From assembly GCA_003255025.1 (NCBI GenBank), contig QANY01013809.1, forward strand, positions 591,382 to 655,381: DNA of 64,000 bases, in the 5' to 3' direction. Source of the stretch: Datisca glomerata. Its lineage: Eukaryota > Streptophyta > Magnoliopsida > Cucurbitales > Datiscaceae. Below are positions 24,525-35,712 of this stretch, piece after piece (position 1 is the stretch's first letter; each line of letters opens with the position of its first letter). The notes below the pieces were generated by a model. It saw nothing but the letters and a program-made list of their open reading frames with translations. It was not told the DNA's origin and searched no databases. The translations under genes and the position numbers were made by a program.

Positions 24525-27171
24525 ATTACTAAAGGTTTTATAGCATGAAGGTTTTATAGCATGTTCACTTACATTGTCGCATTCAAAAATGGCATTTTCC
24601 AACTCTTTCCAGCATGGTTACATGGCTGACTCCCAATTGCAGATTCGTGATGGTGAACATTCCAAATTTTTGACATATTTACCAGTAGATATCGTTAGGA
24701 TTGTTTCATATGCCCAAATTATCAATGTCAATGGAAAGCCCCCCCAACCCACTACCCTTTGAATCTGGTTTTCTATGAAATCTAACTATGTAGTCTAAGG
24801 TGATTTCATATGATAGTCTACCCCATAGGTATTTTTCAAACAACTCATCACTATCTAGCATCCTAAGATGATCTAGATCAATGTTAGTCCCATCATGTTT
24901 TCCTAAAATAAGATTTTCCAAACAATAAAGTTTTGTCAATTTTAACTTCTCCTCATCGTCGACCCTTTGCATTGATTTGTAAGCTACTCTTAAATCCTTG
25001 TGTGTAATTGATTTATCACCTTTAAAGCTTCATGATAACAAGGACCCGTTAGATAATTTTTCTCTTCTAATCAAAGGGAATGGATCACAATTCAGCCCTG
25101 TTACTATAGCAAATTCCTTTAAACCAAATTTTGCCAATTTCCCATTGAAATTGAAGCATAATTCATCTTTCCTATTATGCTTACACATTCTATGAATAAT
25201 GTGTAAGAATAATTGTGAAGGAAATTTGGTGACATTAATTTCTAGTATGTGACCCAAACATGATTTCCTAAACTTTTCAAGCTGAGATCCTAGACTTTAT
25301 TTAAGGGTGAGGATAATATCAATTTTGGCGTATTGCAACACGTTTTTGGATGACTTCCAATATTGCTTTTGGAGCAATCAAAATTCTCCTGACGATATAG
25401 TATATAATAAATAAACAACATACATTCAATAACTGAGATTATAAATAAACAGATTATTGAAAGATAATATGATATAATACGTTTAAAACACTCATGCCAA
25501 ATTTTTTTTTATCACTAAAAAAAGATGTTTTGCTACATCCCCCATTGAAAGAATAAATGAATCACAATAAATTTAAGGTACAAAACATAGATAGGATGCA
25601 ATTTAACTAAACTATTTCATAACACATTGTATTTGATAATATATCATGTTAACAATATATAACATGTACTTACTAACATCAATTTATATTAACATTGTTA
25701 TATACAAAAATAACATTTTACTATGTGATAAAGTTCCACTAGTGAACAACATGAAGAGTGCAAGATAGTACACATGATGCAAGATGAACATTTCATATTA
25801 TATAACATTTGTAAGTGATTCATCTATTACTAACGAACTTATAACTTATAAATGTGCATTTCATTTCAACGTGTTCAATGAGGTATAACATCTTAAATAG
25901 TACATACACACATTCATTATTGGAGAATCAGAATCCAGAACATTTTGATAAATTATTCTAACATGAATTAATTTTAAGACATTATTATAATAAAGTAGAA
26001 ATATTATACGAATAGTTTATAATATATATACATATATAAATTTACATATAAATATGTGACTAAAGAACAGTTTATAATTCATAGTATATAATTTACAACA
26101 CATTATATTAATAGTTTACATTATATACACCATCATTTTGCGGTAACAGATAATATTGTATATTATATATATATATATAATATCCATAATATATATAAAC
26201 AAGAGTAATGGTACAGTATTATTGCTTACCTCATTTTCATCAACAGTTGGATGAGATTTCTTGATAATCTTTACAATAGATTTTGATGGAGTGGCTGACT
26301 TTTTGTAATTCTCAAAATTGTCTTCAGTGTTGTCAAAACTAGAAGCCAAATTCTTTAGTCTTTGATTTATTCTTTTTGGTTTTGTCTGCACATAATAGTA
26401 AAATTAATAAGTTTAATAACATATTAAGCAAATTTCTATGTAGACTTAATATATATATACCTTTTTCCCAGCCTTTGTCAATGCATTGCTGTCAGAAGCA
26501 ACCTTCTCCTCCAACATATTAGCAGGTGTGCTTGGTGATTCTTTTACCTTTACTATTGCTCTATTTTTTACTTTTAGGTGTCCGTTTCCCCTGTTCCCAT
26601 ATTTAAATAACAATAGATAATAAGAACTTTATTATGCATAAAACAATAATAATTCTCAAAAACACTTTATGTTATATTGACAGTAGACTTACAATAAACA
26701 TTGCTTAATAAAGTTCAACATCTGTTTATAATGTTTTAAACATTCAAAAACAACAATGAAAACATAATATGAAAAATATCAATGAAAACAGCAATGAAAT
26801 CATTCAAAAACAGCAAAAAACGAAAATAACAAAAATATCAAACATTTAACCTCTGTTTATATTCAACATCTATTTATAGTATTTTGAACGAACACATAAT
26901 ACCAAATCAGTTTACTTAATACAAAATATGTACATTACTTAATATGAATCAGTTTATAATCAGTAAACAAAAACTCAAACACAGAAAATAGAATATCAAA
27001 ACTAAAGCATAAAAATCAGTTTATATTTAGTATTAGAAAACCAATATACAAAATCTTGCACGCAAAATGTTTAATCAAAAGTAGAATTAGAATTCAAGAT
27101 CTATATGAATCTGTATGAAAAATACCTCTCGATGATATCCGTATGATATCTGTGTTCTTAATAGTCTTCAT
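23857..27171 (-). pseudogene. MULE-associated DUF1985-type gene (spliced, decayed)
   Basis: Exons with GT-AG boundaries can be read on the minus strand. They are a possible first exon 27171-27126 (MKTIKNTDIIRISSR), 26590-26461, 26385-26230 (52 codons, Lys-rich), the large domain exon about 25390-24573, and an acidic exon 24131-23857 (ENQHDEDKDVGDDESNGG, then a Lys-rich end). The large exon has the DUF1985 pattern: CKHNRKDELCFNFNGKLAKF, GLKEFAIVTGLNC, LEKYLWGRLSYE-like FEKYLWGRLSYE, and WAYETI with RICNWESA near its end. Lesions: TGA at 25030-25032, a frameshift at the C7 run 24739-24745, and a frame slip near 25300. Such genes, often fused to a Ulp1-like protease, ride in Mutator-like elements. 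The convergent transposase at 11.5-13.3 kb fits. No protease triad was seen. Confidence 0.72.
24473..24524. repeat. (TA)n(TG)n compound microsatellite
   Basis: A TA tract runs directly into a TG tract, within the intron between the acidic exon and the DUF1985 exon. Confidence 0.95.
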
Positions 27172-28494
27172 TTTTCTTTGTTCTCTACAAAAAGAGAAAT
27201 ATCGTAAACCCTAAGTTTTGTATCTGAAAAAATTGCTAGTATTTTGCGCATATACCCGAAATTTTGATGATCGACAAGAATTTTTGTGTTCTTGATGCTT
27301 TCTTCTCAGAGATTTTCATAGTTTACTAGATGCAAGAATATCTATTATTAGTTTATACAAACCGTAGATTTGATTTTATATAAATTTGTAGAAGTATATT
27401 TTTTACATACCTTTATTTATGCTACTATTTCAAAGTAGAGAAATGATTTAAAGGACGAGTTGTAATGGCGGTATCTGTGATTTTGGGGGAAGAAGGAAGA
27501 ATAGGCACGTGTTTTGAAATTTTGGAGAAGGAAAATTGTTTTCGCATGTTTAATGATATCCCGTGCAGTTGAGCGTGTTAAATGAGACAAAGGGGCATAA
27601 GTGTAATTGCTTATATTATTTATCTTTTAATCGGCGCATTTTTTTTCTACTTTGGGCCATTTTTTGATAGTTCGAAAGTTGACCAATTTTGACGTTTCAT
27701 TTAGCCTATTTCTGATGAAAGCCCCATGTAGGTTGGACCACTTTAAGAAAGAAAAAAATAAAACAGAAAATGACATAAGTAGACCACTTTTTAAAGTGTA
27801 CGTAAATAAATGGCCTATTTTAAGATACAAAACAAAAATAGGCCATTATCTCCGAAAATATAAGTTTATGGTTTCTGAAAATAACCCTTTAGAACTCAAT
27901 CATTTTCTCCGAAAATATAAGTTCTCCACATCTCACAATTCTCACATAAACTCTCTAAATCCCCCAAAAATTTCCTTAAGTTTGGGGAAATCCTCAAAAC
28001 CATCTTCTCTAAAACCTCTCATCATAATTCTCCGTTACCACACACACTAATTTCATCTCCCAAAAACTCATACTATTCTTCGGAGGGAAATTTATGTTGT
28101 AAATCTGGAAAAAAAATCTCAAAAACTTAAGGAAGTCATCGACGCTATAAAACTTCAAGCAACTTGACGGAGAAGCCATTAAAGTATATCTATTCGCACA
28201 CCCAGACGATATGATTAAAATCTATGAGCTATTGAGAGTTCTTATTTTTCATTATCTTAAATTTTATAATTAGATTACTATACATTCCATAGATGCAAAA
28301 CATTATAGGTTCATCATGTTTATATTTGATTTCATTATGACAAATTAAATCGATGAAAAAAATATCAAACAATTAAACTAAACAATACATTTGATTTTAT
28401 TTATTTTGTCAAAGAACAATTCATTTATTTGATTTTAAACTAAAATTATCTTCCAAAACCACCCCTACAATCACCTATAATCATGGAGGTTCAA
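27172..28494. other. Upstream region of the DUF1985 gene, then unassigned sequence
   Basis: 27172-27600 is probably the leader and promoter side of the minus-strand gene, and perhaps the right end of the MULE. From 27640 the motif GGCCATTTTTT and its inverse AAAATAGGCCATT recur (27655, 27817, 27837), suggesting a small transposon end. The open frame 27652-28050 (plus) has no domain, and its peptide LRKYKF is simply duplicated (about 27850 and 27908). No gene is supported. Confidence 0.35.
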
Positions 28495-29735
28495 AAAAAT
28501 ACAATATACAGTTTAGAGGGGCTAAAGTAGCTTGGCATGTTGTTTGTAAACCCTTTAATGCTGGTGGTTTGAACTTGAGGGATCTAGTTGTGTGGAATGG
28601 CTCCAAACTTTTATGGAAATTGGCTAGAAGAGACAAAAGCTCTCTTTGGGTGGCTTGTGTGGACATAATCTTCTAAAGGGTCAATTTATCTTCACTGATA
28701 AGATGCATGTTGACCCCTCTTAGTCTTGGAGGAAGCTCATTATGCTTAAGGAGAAGATAGTTGCCTTTTGCTATCTCAAAGTAGGAAATGGCCTATTTGC
28801 CTTCTTTTTTACTGAACCTTAGCATCAAGATGATATTATTCTTAACAGGTTTGGCAGGGATGTTGTTCAGCAGATTGATTTAAACTTGGGTTGCAACCTT
28901 GTTTTATTTTTCAGAGAAGGAACTTGGTGTTGGCCGAACCCTGAGTCTGAGCACTTCTTTAATTTCAGAATTTGTTTTTCTTTGCATGTCTCTCCTTCAC
29001 AACAGGAAGATTAGTGGATGTGGACAACAAGCAAAAATGGTTTATTTTTTCTACAAGTAGCACTTACAATGAGTTGATAGGGTAGACAGATGATGTTCAG
29101 TGGCATAATGTGGTCTAGTCTTCAAGTAATATTCCTAAGTGTACATTCATTCTTTGGTTAGCTCTTCACAATAAGCTAAACACTAAAGATATGATCACTC
29201 AATGGAACAGAGACTTGAATCCAGATTGTACCTTTTGTATTAGTGGATCGGAATCTATGGAACATCTTTTCTTTAACTGCACTTTTGCTAAACGTATTCT
29301 GGATCCTATTCTCAGTAAATGTGGTGACTTTGCCCGAGTGGATTCTTGGACTTCATTCATCCAGGTTATCTCTCCTTCACAATAACAAGCAACGCTCATC
29401 TATAAGTTCTAAACTTGTATTTTCTGCTTTTGTTTATTGTTTATGGATTGAGAGAAATAGGAGAATTTTAGTTGGAAAGATTATGGATTCTCAATTGGTT
29501 TCTAGGAAAAATTTCCTTCATGGTCAAAGAAAGGCTCGTTTACCTTTACAAGGATAGTAATCTTAATATAGGGGATCAAATTTCTGAAAATTGGTTGTAA
29601 TCTTGGTTTAGCTTGTTTCTGGTCTAGTTTACTTTTGTCTCTGTTCTTTTGTGTTTGTAGTTCTAGGGTATGCCATTTGTACTAGTGTAATACTCTTTAG
29701 TTAATATATTTTTTCCTTTGACAAAAAAATTGTAA
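28495..29735 (+). pseudogene. L1-type LINE remnant (reverse transcriptase C-terminus and zf-RVT)
   Basis: A plus-strand, many-times-stopped remnant reads AKVAWHVVCKPFNAGGLNLR, DLVVWNGSKLLWKLAR and SSLWVACV near 28515-28660. This is the C-terminal signature of plant non-LTR reverse transcriptases. Farther on come IPKCTFILWLALHNKLNTKD and CTFCISGSESMEHLFFNCTF (about 29130-29280), the zinc-binding zf-RVT region. The Cys-His pairs are preserved. A T-rich 3' UTR ends near 29735 with GACAAAAAAAT, a short adenine run that may be the decayed tail. The 5' part (endonuclease and RT core) is missing, as is usual for truncated LINE copies. I could not fix target duplications. Confidence 0.82.
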
Positions 29736-30397
29736 TATTTAAAATTAGAATGTCAAAAAAAAAACATCCTAAAAAGTAGGTAAGGGCATTTTAGACAACT
29801 TATAAAATAATACATATCATACAAATTAAAAAGGGTCATTTAGCTACTATAATTTATTTTGGGTAATATAATAACTTATCCATGTAGTTATCTTCAAATC
29901 TTTAAAAAAAATCTGACGCCAAAAAACAAGCACCTCATACCAACGAAATTAAGTGTAATTTTTCATAAAGTTATATATAATATACATGGTATATATTATA
30001 TAAATAATTAACGGCTGAATAAATTTTTCACGGGTTGGCGTTGAATTTTTTTGTAACGTAATTTTTTTTTATTTTAGAGCGCGTGCAATGATTATTTTAA
30101 CTGAAGATGACTCTTTTTCCTTACAACCAACACAAAAACTGTAAGATCGAAAGATAAATAAATTATGAAAAAAAATTACAGTATAATTCTTGTACGTTAC
30201 TACAACTATTAGATCAAAAGACAAATAAATCATCGATTATTTTTATGTAGTATATAGTTTATGTTCATAAAAAATAGGCCATGTATGGTTGTACCATAAA
30301 ATTACCCATAAACTATTGTAAGTATCGAAAAAGTCGAGAAAATTATAAATCAGTCCATCCAACTATATAAAATAGGATCCGAAATCCGAAACCCCCC
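29736..30397. other. AT-rich intergenic sequence
   Basis: Nothing recognisable on either strand beyond short AT repeats. Confidence 0.5.
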
Positions 30398-31115
30398 GTA
30401 GTTTTGGGCATTTATGTTTCTCCAAGCTAACCAAATCCGAAACCCCCTCTCTGTGAACCTCCTCTTCGTGAAACCCCCTTCCTTCCCTCTTCTTCATCCC
30501 CCATTACCCACTGTATTTTCGCAACCCCCTCTTCCCTTCGTGAAACCCCCTTCTTCCTTCTTCTTCTTCATCCCCGATTACCCACTGTATCTTTACTGAA
30601 ACCCCCTTATGGCTGAAATATGACTGAATTTGATGGTGTTTTATGGCAGAAATATGGCTGAATTTGATGTTGTTTTATGGCTGAAATGTGACTGAAATAT
30701 GGTTTGAATTGATTCATTAATGGGTGCTGCTTCCAAAACTTTGCTTGTTCTTGCTTAATATTCTTAAGGTCCAGATTCAATTCACTCCTTACAAGCATAA
30801 CTTTGCTGTGAACACTCAAATTATGTCACTAACTATCAACAAACAAATATAACAAGGAGAGCTGCAGAGTATGGAGAGCTGCGAAAATGGAGGATGATAT
30901 GCGAAAATACAAGGGTTTCACGAAAAAGAAGAAGGGGGTAATGGGGTTGCGACAATACAAGGGTTTCACGAAAATAGAGGATGATCTGTGAAAATCTGAG
31001 CTGTGGGTATCACGAAGAAGAAGAAGGTGGTGAAGAAGACGAAGAAAGGGGTTTCGGGTTTGATGGGTTAATGGGGTGGTTTGAGTTTGGGAGAAAGATA
31101 TATGCCCAAAACTAC
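30398..31115. repeat. Imperfect inverted repeat (foldback-like element)
   Basis: The left arm begins GTAGTTTTGGGCATTTATGT at 30398. The right arm ends, on the opposite strand, GTAGTTTTGGGCATATATCT at 31115. Inside the arms both strands continue with CAAACCNAAACCCC-like and TTCGTGAAACCCCCTT-like sequence, so opposite-strand open frames (30414-30599 plus, 30829-31170 minus) give similar Pro/Phe-rich peptides. It resembles a MITE or foldback element. The target duplication is not resolved. Confidence 0.55.
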
Positions 31116-32287
31116 ATAATATTGACGGGTAAGTTTTTAATTTTAATATTTTAAAACTGTATCGTTTCATATAAAACTAACAGACTTCTAATGATTAATA
31201 ACTGCAAGGTTATCCTTGTGTGAAAAGTTAAAGGTTATATAAATAAGGAAAATAATAGTTCAAAATTATAAATGATAATAATTTGATAGTTCAAAAGTTA
31301 ATTTATAGTTTTATTCTTTTTAATGTCTGGTCTTTTACAAATAAGAAAATTGTTTTGTTGTAAAAATGCAAGATATGACAGAAAAATCAAGAAAGAACCT
31401 CTTGTGTCTGCAGTCTAAGTTGTTAACTAAGATCTCAACAATCTAGATCTAACTTAAAAAAGAAAAAAATTATATCAAAATACAAAACCTCTTTTCTGTT
31501 CTGAGAACAGTACCCTGATCCCAATTTAACAAAAACAAGCAAATAGCAACAGATTTTGAGGAGATGAGGTAGCCATGTCTACTCAATAAGGGCAAGTCAA
31601 ATGACATTCTTTAGTTATTCATCTATTTCTTAAATTAAGCCAGGCAACTCTTGGAAGTATGTCGGTTATCAATCAATCCTAATCATGTTGCTTCATAAAT
31701 TTGGCCCGGCTATGACCATGTTTAGCTGAATGGCAATGGCATGACAAGTGACAAACATGCTACTACTACAATTACGTGAGTTACTAGAAGAATCAAAATT
31801 TTAAGACAGATCCACCAAGTACCAAAAGGAATGGTGGCCCTCATAGTGTCAGTCTCTGCCATTCTAGAGCTTCTTTTTGTGTGCGAGTGATTCTCCTTTT
31901 CTGTACTTTTCTTTCTCTGTCATATGATTCAACTTTTCTTATTCTTCAATGATTTCATGTTTCCATTATTCTTCTCTTTCTACCTTTTCTTTTAAGCTTG
32001 GTTCTGTTCTGCTGATGATCTGACCCTTTACCTTGATTAAGAACAACTCCTTTATCTTACACAAAACATTAGTAAAATTTAAAATGATGAGCTTCAAGGC
32101 TGAAAAAAAAACAAAAAAAAACAAGTGACTTAAAGAAGGTAAGGAAAGTAGAGTTGAACACAGAGAGAAAGTAAATTACAGAAATAACAGAGGTAATATA
32201 CTGGAAAAAAGAACTGTTAAATAAATAAAAAAACTCAACTAAGAATTTATAGAAAATCATGGCACAGTGAGAATACAATGGTTCCTC

Positions 32288-32290
<3 letters not shown>
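31116..32290. other. Intergenic region downstream of the bZIP gene
   Basis: No ORF with a domain, no RNA gene and no clear repeat. The end nearest 32300 may be the distal 3' UTR or polyadenylation region of the bZIP gene; AATAAA-like AAATAAATAAA on the minus-oriented transcript cannot be assigned with confidence. Confidence 0.4.
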
Positions 32291-32291
<1 letters not shown>

Positions 32292-32344
<53 letters not shown>

Positions 32345-32357
32345 ACTACTACTACTA
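32292..32357 (-). repeat. (CT)n(TAC)n microsatellite in the bZIP 3' UTR
   Basis: A CT tract from 32292 to about 32335 is followed by a TAC tract to about 32357. Read with the gene, (GTA)n then (GA)n lies about 100 bp after the stop codon at 32461-32463, so it is probably transcribed. The intergenic alternative depends on the unknown polyadenylation site. Confidence 0.85.
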
Positions 32358-32460
32358 TCAATTTCACAGAACTTAAGTAAGTACAAAGAAACACCTCATC
32401 ATAAGTTTAACCAGACCTTCCTCCCCATGGCCGTATGCAAGAGAAAGGGCTATGGTACTT

Positions 32461-34205
32461 TTAAAATGGGGCAGAGGACGTTCTTCGAAGCTGGTACTTG
32501 GGCTCCGGAGGAGGTGCAGAAGGCAATATCTTCTCTAGCTCCTGCGTGTTTAAGGTTGATACCAATTATTGACAGAAATGAGAAACCAACCGGGAGTTAA
32601 TACGATTTAACTACAATTAAGAAATCACTACATACTTCTCCAAGTATTACACATGCAACTAGGATTCAGCAGCAACACAAGAATAGCCTATTTGTGAGGA
32701 TACAACATCTACAAGCAGCTAGCTTTATTTTGATTATCAATCACTTCCATCTCCACCAAAGCAAAGAAAACTTTCACACCAGTTCATCCTCTTTCAATGG
32801 ATTATTAATATATTTGTTAACTAATGATGGAAGAAAGAACTACAGTTGACATTTTCAGTGTCCATTTTTACTTGAGAGAATATTGCACTAAAAAAACAAA
32901 CAATGACATTGTTTACAGCGATTATATTTATAGCACATTTTTTCCTCGGATATAACGATTGTAGTATTATACATAGCATTGGATTACATGAAATTAAAAG
33001 GGCCGTGAATGCTAATATTCAAGATTTATCTTTCAAGTAACTGATTCAAAAAGCAGAACTTCTAGCCACACTGCTAAAAATTTCTTTGTTTATCAACAGG
33101 AAGGATTCCAACATAATTTCCATACCATAAGGAACAAATAGCTCAGTAATACTGCCAGATTTTCAAGACTGAGATTTTTACGATTAATCGAATATAATTA
33201 AATTAAGAAATAGCTTCAATGAAGTCATACCTTTTGTTTCCTGAGCCTTTCATTTTCCTCTTCTAAGCGTGAAACTTTGTTCTCCAGTTCATTGGTATAA
33301 GCCTGTTGATAATAGTACCAAGTTAAACAACGAACAAATGGTACACGTACAAAGACATGCTTTATTTATTCTCTCTTGTTTAATTTAACCTGCTTCCTTG
33401 CTCGTGAACGAGCAGCAGATTCCCGGTTCTTTATCATTCGCTTCTGTCTTCGCTCCACAGTCTTCTCAATGATATCCTCTGGCGCTCCCCTTTTCCTACC
33501 GACTGTTTGTGTATCGGACAATGTCCCCATCAAAGGGGAATGTAATGCCAACTGATTATCTGCATATGGAATATCCATTACACCACCTGTCCCCACATGC
33601 ATTGGCTGTGGAATAGGCTGGCCCGGCATATAAACCCCCATTATAGTTTGCTGTGGATGCTGAAATTGCGCTTGTGGGTACTGCAACCACTGACCTTGTT
33701 GAGAAAACTGAGGACCCACATTCGCTTCCACTTCAACGACGGGACCCGCGCTTTTCTTATCAGACGATACTTCAGCAACAACTCCTGCTTTCACCAAAAA
33801 ATCTTCCAAAGTCATCTCTCCCAAAGTAGGCTGCCTTTCCCGGGACCTCCTTTCCTCGTTATCTTTGTTTTGTTGAATATCTCTCCATACCTCATCGACC
33901 GTTTTCTTGCTCAGAGCACCAGTTAACGAGATGCTTCCCTGCCGTTGCAAAGACGTTTGATTGGCCACCACTTCCGTACCATCAATATCCACACCCACGG
34001 ATTGGTTGGCCTCCACGGTCCATACATTTTTTAGAAGCTCGTCGAGGTTCATGCTGCTTAGTGGCTTCCCTAAGTCACCTAACTGATTCTGAACTTCATC
34101 GAGTGTTAGACTGTACATCGAGTTCTGACGTGCTAATGGCTGAAATTGTGTTTGTTTCCCATTGTTGTCACCCTCACCTTGAGACCCCATTGTTTGAATC
34201 CCCAT
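32461..34205 (-). CDS. AREB3: Group-A bZIP transcription factor, AREB3 / ABI5-like
   Basis: This is a nuclear ABA-response bZIP that binds ACGTG (ABRE) promoter elements as a dimer. Three exons: 34205-33390 (272 codons), 33302-33231 (24 codons) and 32541-32461 (25 or 26 codons plus stop), all joined in phase 0 at GT-AG sites, giving about 322 residues. Domains: C1 about 22-62 (LARQNSMYSLTLDEVQ, MNLDELLKNVW), C2 about 99-112 (KKTVDEVWRDIQQ), C3 about 124-142 (RQPTLGEMTLEDFLVKAGVV), basic region about 250-272 (KRMIKNRESAARSRARKQ), leucine zipper from 273, and C4 at the C-terminus (LRRTSSAPF). RQNS, RQGS, RQPT and RRTS are RxxS/T sites of the kind phosphorylated by SnRK2 kinases. The first ATG at 34205 was chosen because it begins MGIQTMGSQG, usual for this clade; the frame is open four codons further upstream but has no ATG. 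EEL or another ABI5-like paralogue is possible. Confidence 0.95.
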
Positions 34206-35570
34206 ACCCAACTCCAAGTCAAATTTTAAATTCCATAATTGAAACTCAAATTTCTACACTGCCTATTAAATTCGCCATGGAGATGGCACTAAAATACCAG
34301 ATCTTTTCGAAGTCAGTCGGACAATAGGTGTTTAAACACCTGTAAAAGTTCAATTTGAAGATGAGGTTAGGCAGTTTATTGAAGTCCATTCGTTCAGACA
34401 AGATGACCTATTTTATATACACATCTTGGGCAGAAAAGATGATCAAGACCTCTGAACCAATTCAATAAAAAAACTGCATGCAGGACTCAGAGAGCTATAA
34501 TCTTCACTCAATATGATCTGCGAACTTAGACGGGGAAGCCAGCCCCCAAGAAGAAATAGATAAACAAGATGATGCAGTGTGGATATTGTAGCTCAGACTC
34601 CCGTAATAGAAACAATAGTCGAGAAAACGAAATAAAAACACATGAAAATGCTCAGAAACGACTAGATGATCAGCCATGAAGTCAATCTGAAAGCTCGACC
34701 GTGAGACTATAAACTTTTAACAATTAGCAAAAGAGAAGCAAAGTGATAACTGCGAATCTGATCGACCAATTCCTTAAAATAGATTCTGAATTGCCAGTAA
34801 GCAGAAATTGAATGAACCTACTAAAACAATGAAAAGGAAGTTCGTATTCTTGAAATAAATGCAGACGGGGTTCAAAATCGGTTATATTCTCGTGCATGCA
34901 GAGGCAGAGGGCAGAGGGCAGAGGGCAGGGCGAGACCCTCCATTGATCAAATTCTGAGAAACCCTAAATTCCAGAAATCAAAGCCACAAGAAGAAGAAAC
35001 CCATCCAGAAACTTCCAGCCGGAAATGTTATTTGACATAAAATGAGAATCTCTGAGCTTAAAAATGAAAATTTCAAAAGATTCTTCCTTCTTGATTTCTC
35101 AAAACACCAGAATCTAATAAACCAACAACAATAACACAAAATAAGAACAACCCACGAGAAAAAAAAATACACTGAATAATGGGTATGCATGCAATGATAT
35201 CCATGACCTTCATTGAAAGCACAAAAAAAATTGCCACAATCAAAGCGACGGAAGAAATAAAAGAAAAAGAGAAGCCCAGGAAGGATCAAAACATTGTAAG
35301 GAGGAGAATTTTCGAAAAGGCAGAGAAGAAAAAAGAGAAAAATAAATAAATAAATGGGGTCGAATAGGGAAATGAGAGTGTACCTAGCTGGTTGGAGGTA
35401 GAGCCCGATCTGAATCTGAAGTTGAAGGACATGAACAGTGGAAGGAGAGCAGAAAATTTGAGTTTTCTCAGGTGGAAACCATCAAGAATGAGTGTGTGTT
35501 GTGTTATTTTTATGACTGGGAAAGTAATTGGGGGTAGCAGAGAGAGGAGAGACAAGGGCAGGTGTGAGAG
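34206..35570 (-). promoter_or_regulatory. bZIP 5' leader with a probable 5'-UTR intron and two uORFs
   Basis: On the minus strand a leader exon of about 35570-35384 ends at CCAGCTAG followed by GTACAC. A plausible acceptor (GGCAG at 34263-34259) lies 54 bases before the start codon, implying a 5'-UTR intron of about 1.1 kb. Two upstream ATGs lie in the leader exon. One at 35482 encodes MVST and stops. One at 35432 encodes MSFNFRFRSGSTSNQL and, if spliced as proposed, stops just after the junction. Within the intron, a GCAGAGG-type short tandem repeat lies at about 34900-34928. No transcript evidence is available. Confidence 0.5.
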
Positions 35571-35621
35571 AGAATGACAAAAAGGGAGGATTAGTGCAAT
35601 TAATTACCAAAGGATGATACT

Positions 35622-35712
35622 GATTATTATTATTATTACTATTAATTTGGGAAGATTAATTTTTTATTTAATTATTATTATTAATTTGGGAAGATTATTT
35701 TTTATTTAATTG
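35622..35712. repeat. Tandem duplication in the bZIP upstream region
   Basis: Two units of ATTATTATTA followed by ATTTGGGAAGATTA and TTTTTTATTTAATT lie head to tail just upstream of the bZIP leader. They are AT-rich with no TATA box that can be singled out. Confidence 0.7.

Noticed and set aside
30414..31170. Two Pro/Phe-rich open frames on opposite strands
   Set aside because: They are the mirrored arms of an inverted repeat, not proteins.
34205..34217. Start of the bZIP protein four codons upstream of the chosen ATG
   Set aside because: The frame is open there, but the codon at 34217 is TTG; the first ATG in frame is at 34205 and gives the family-typical N-terminus.
33597..34327. Plus-strand open frames opposite the bZIP exon
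   Set aside because: Shadows of the minus-strand coding exon.
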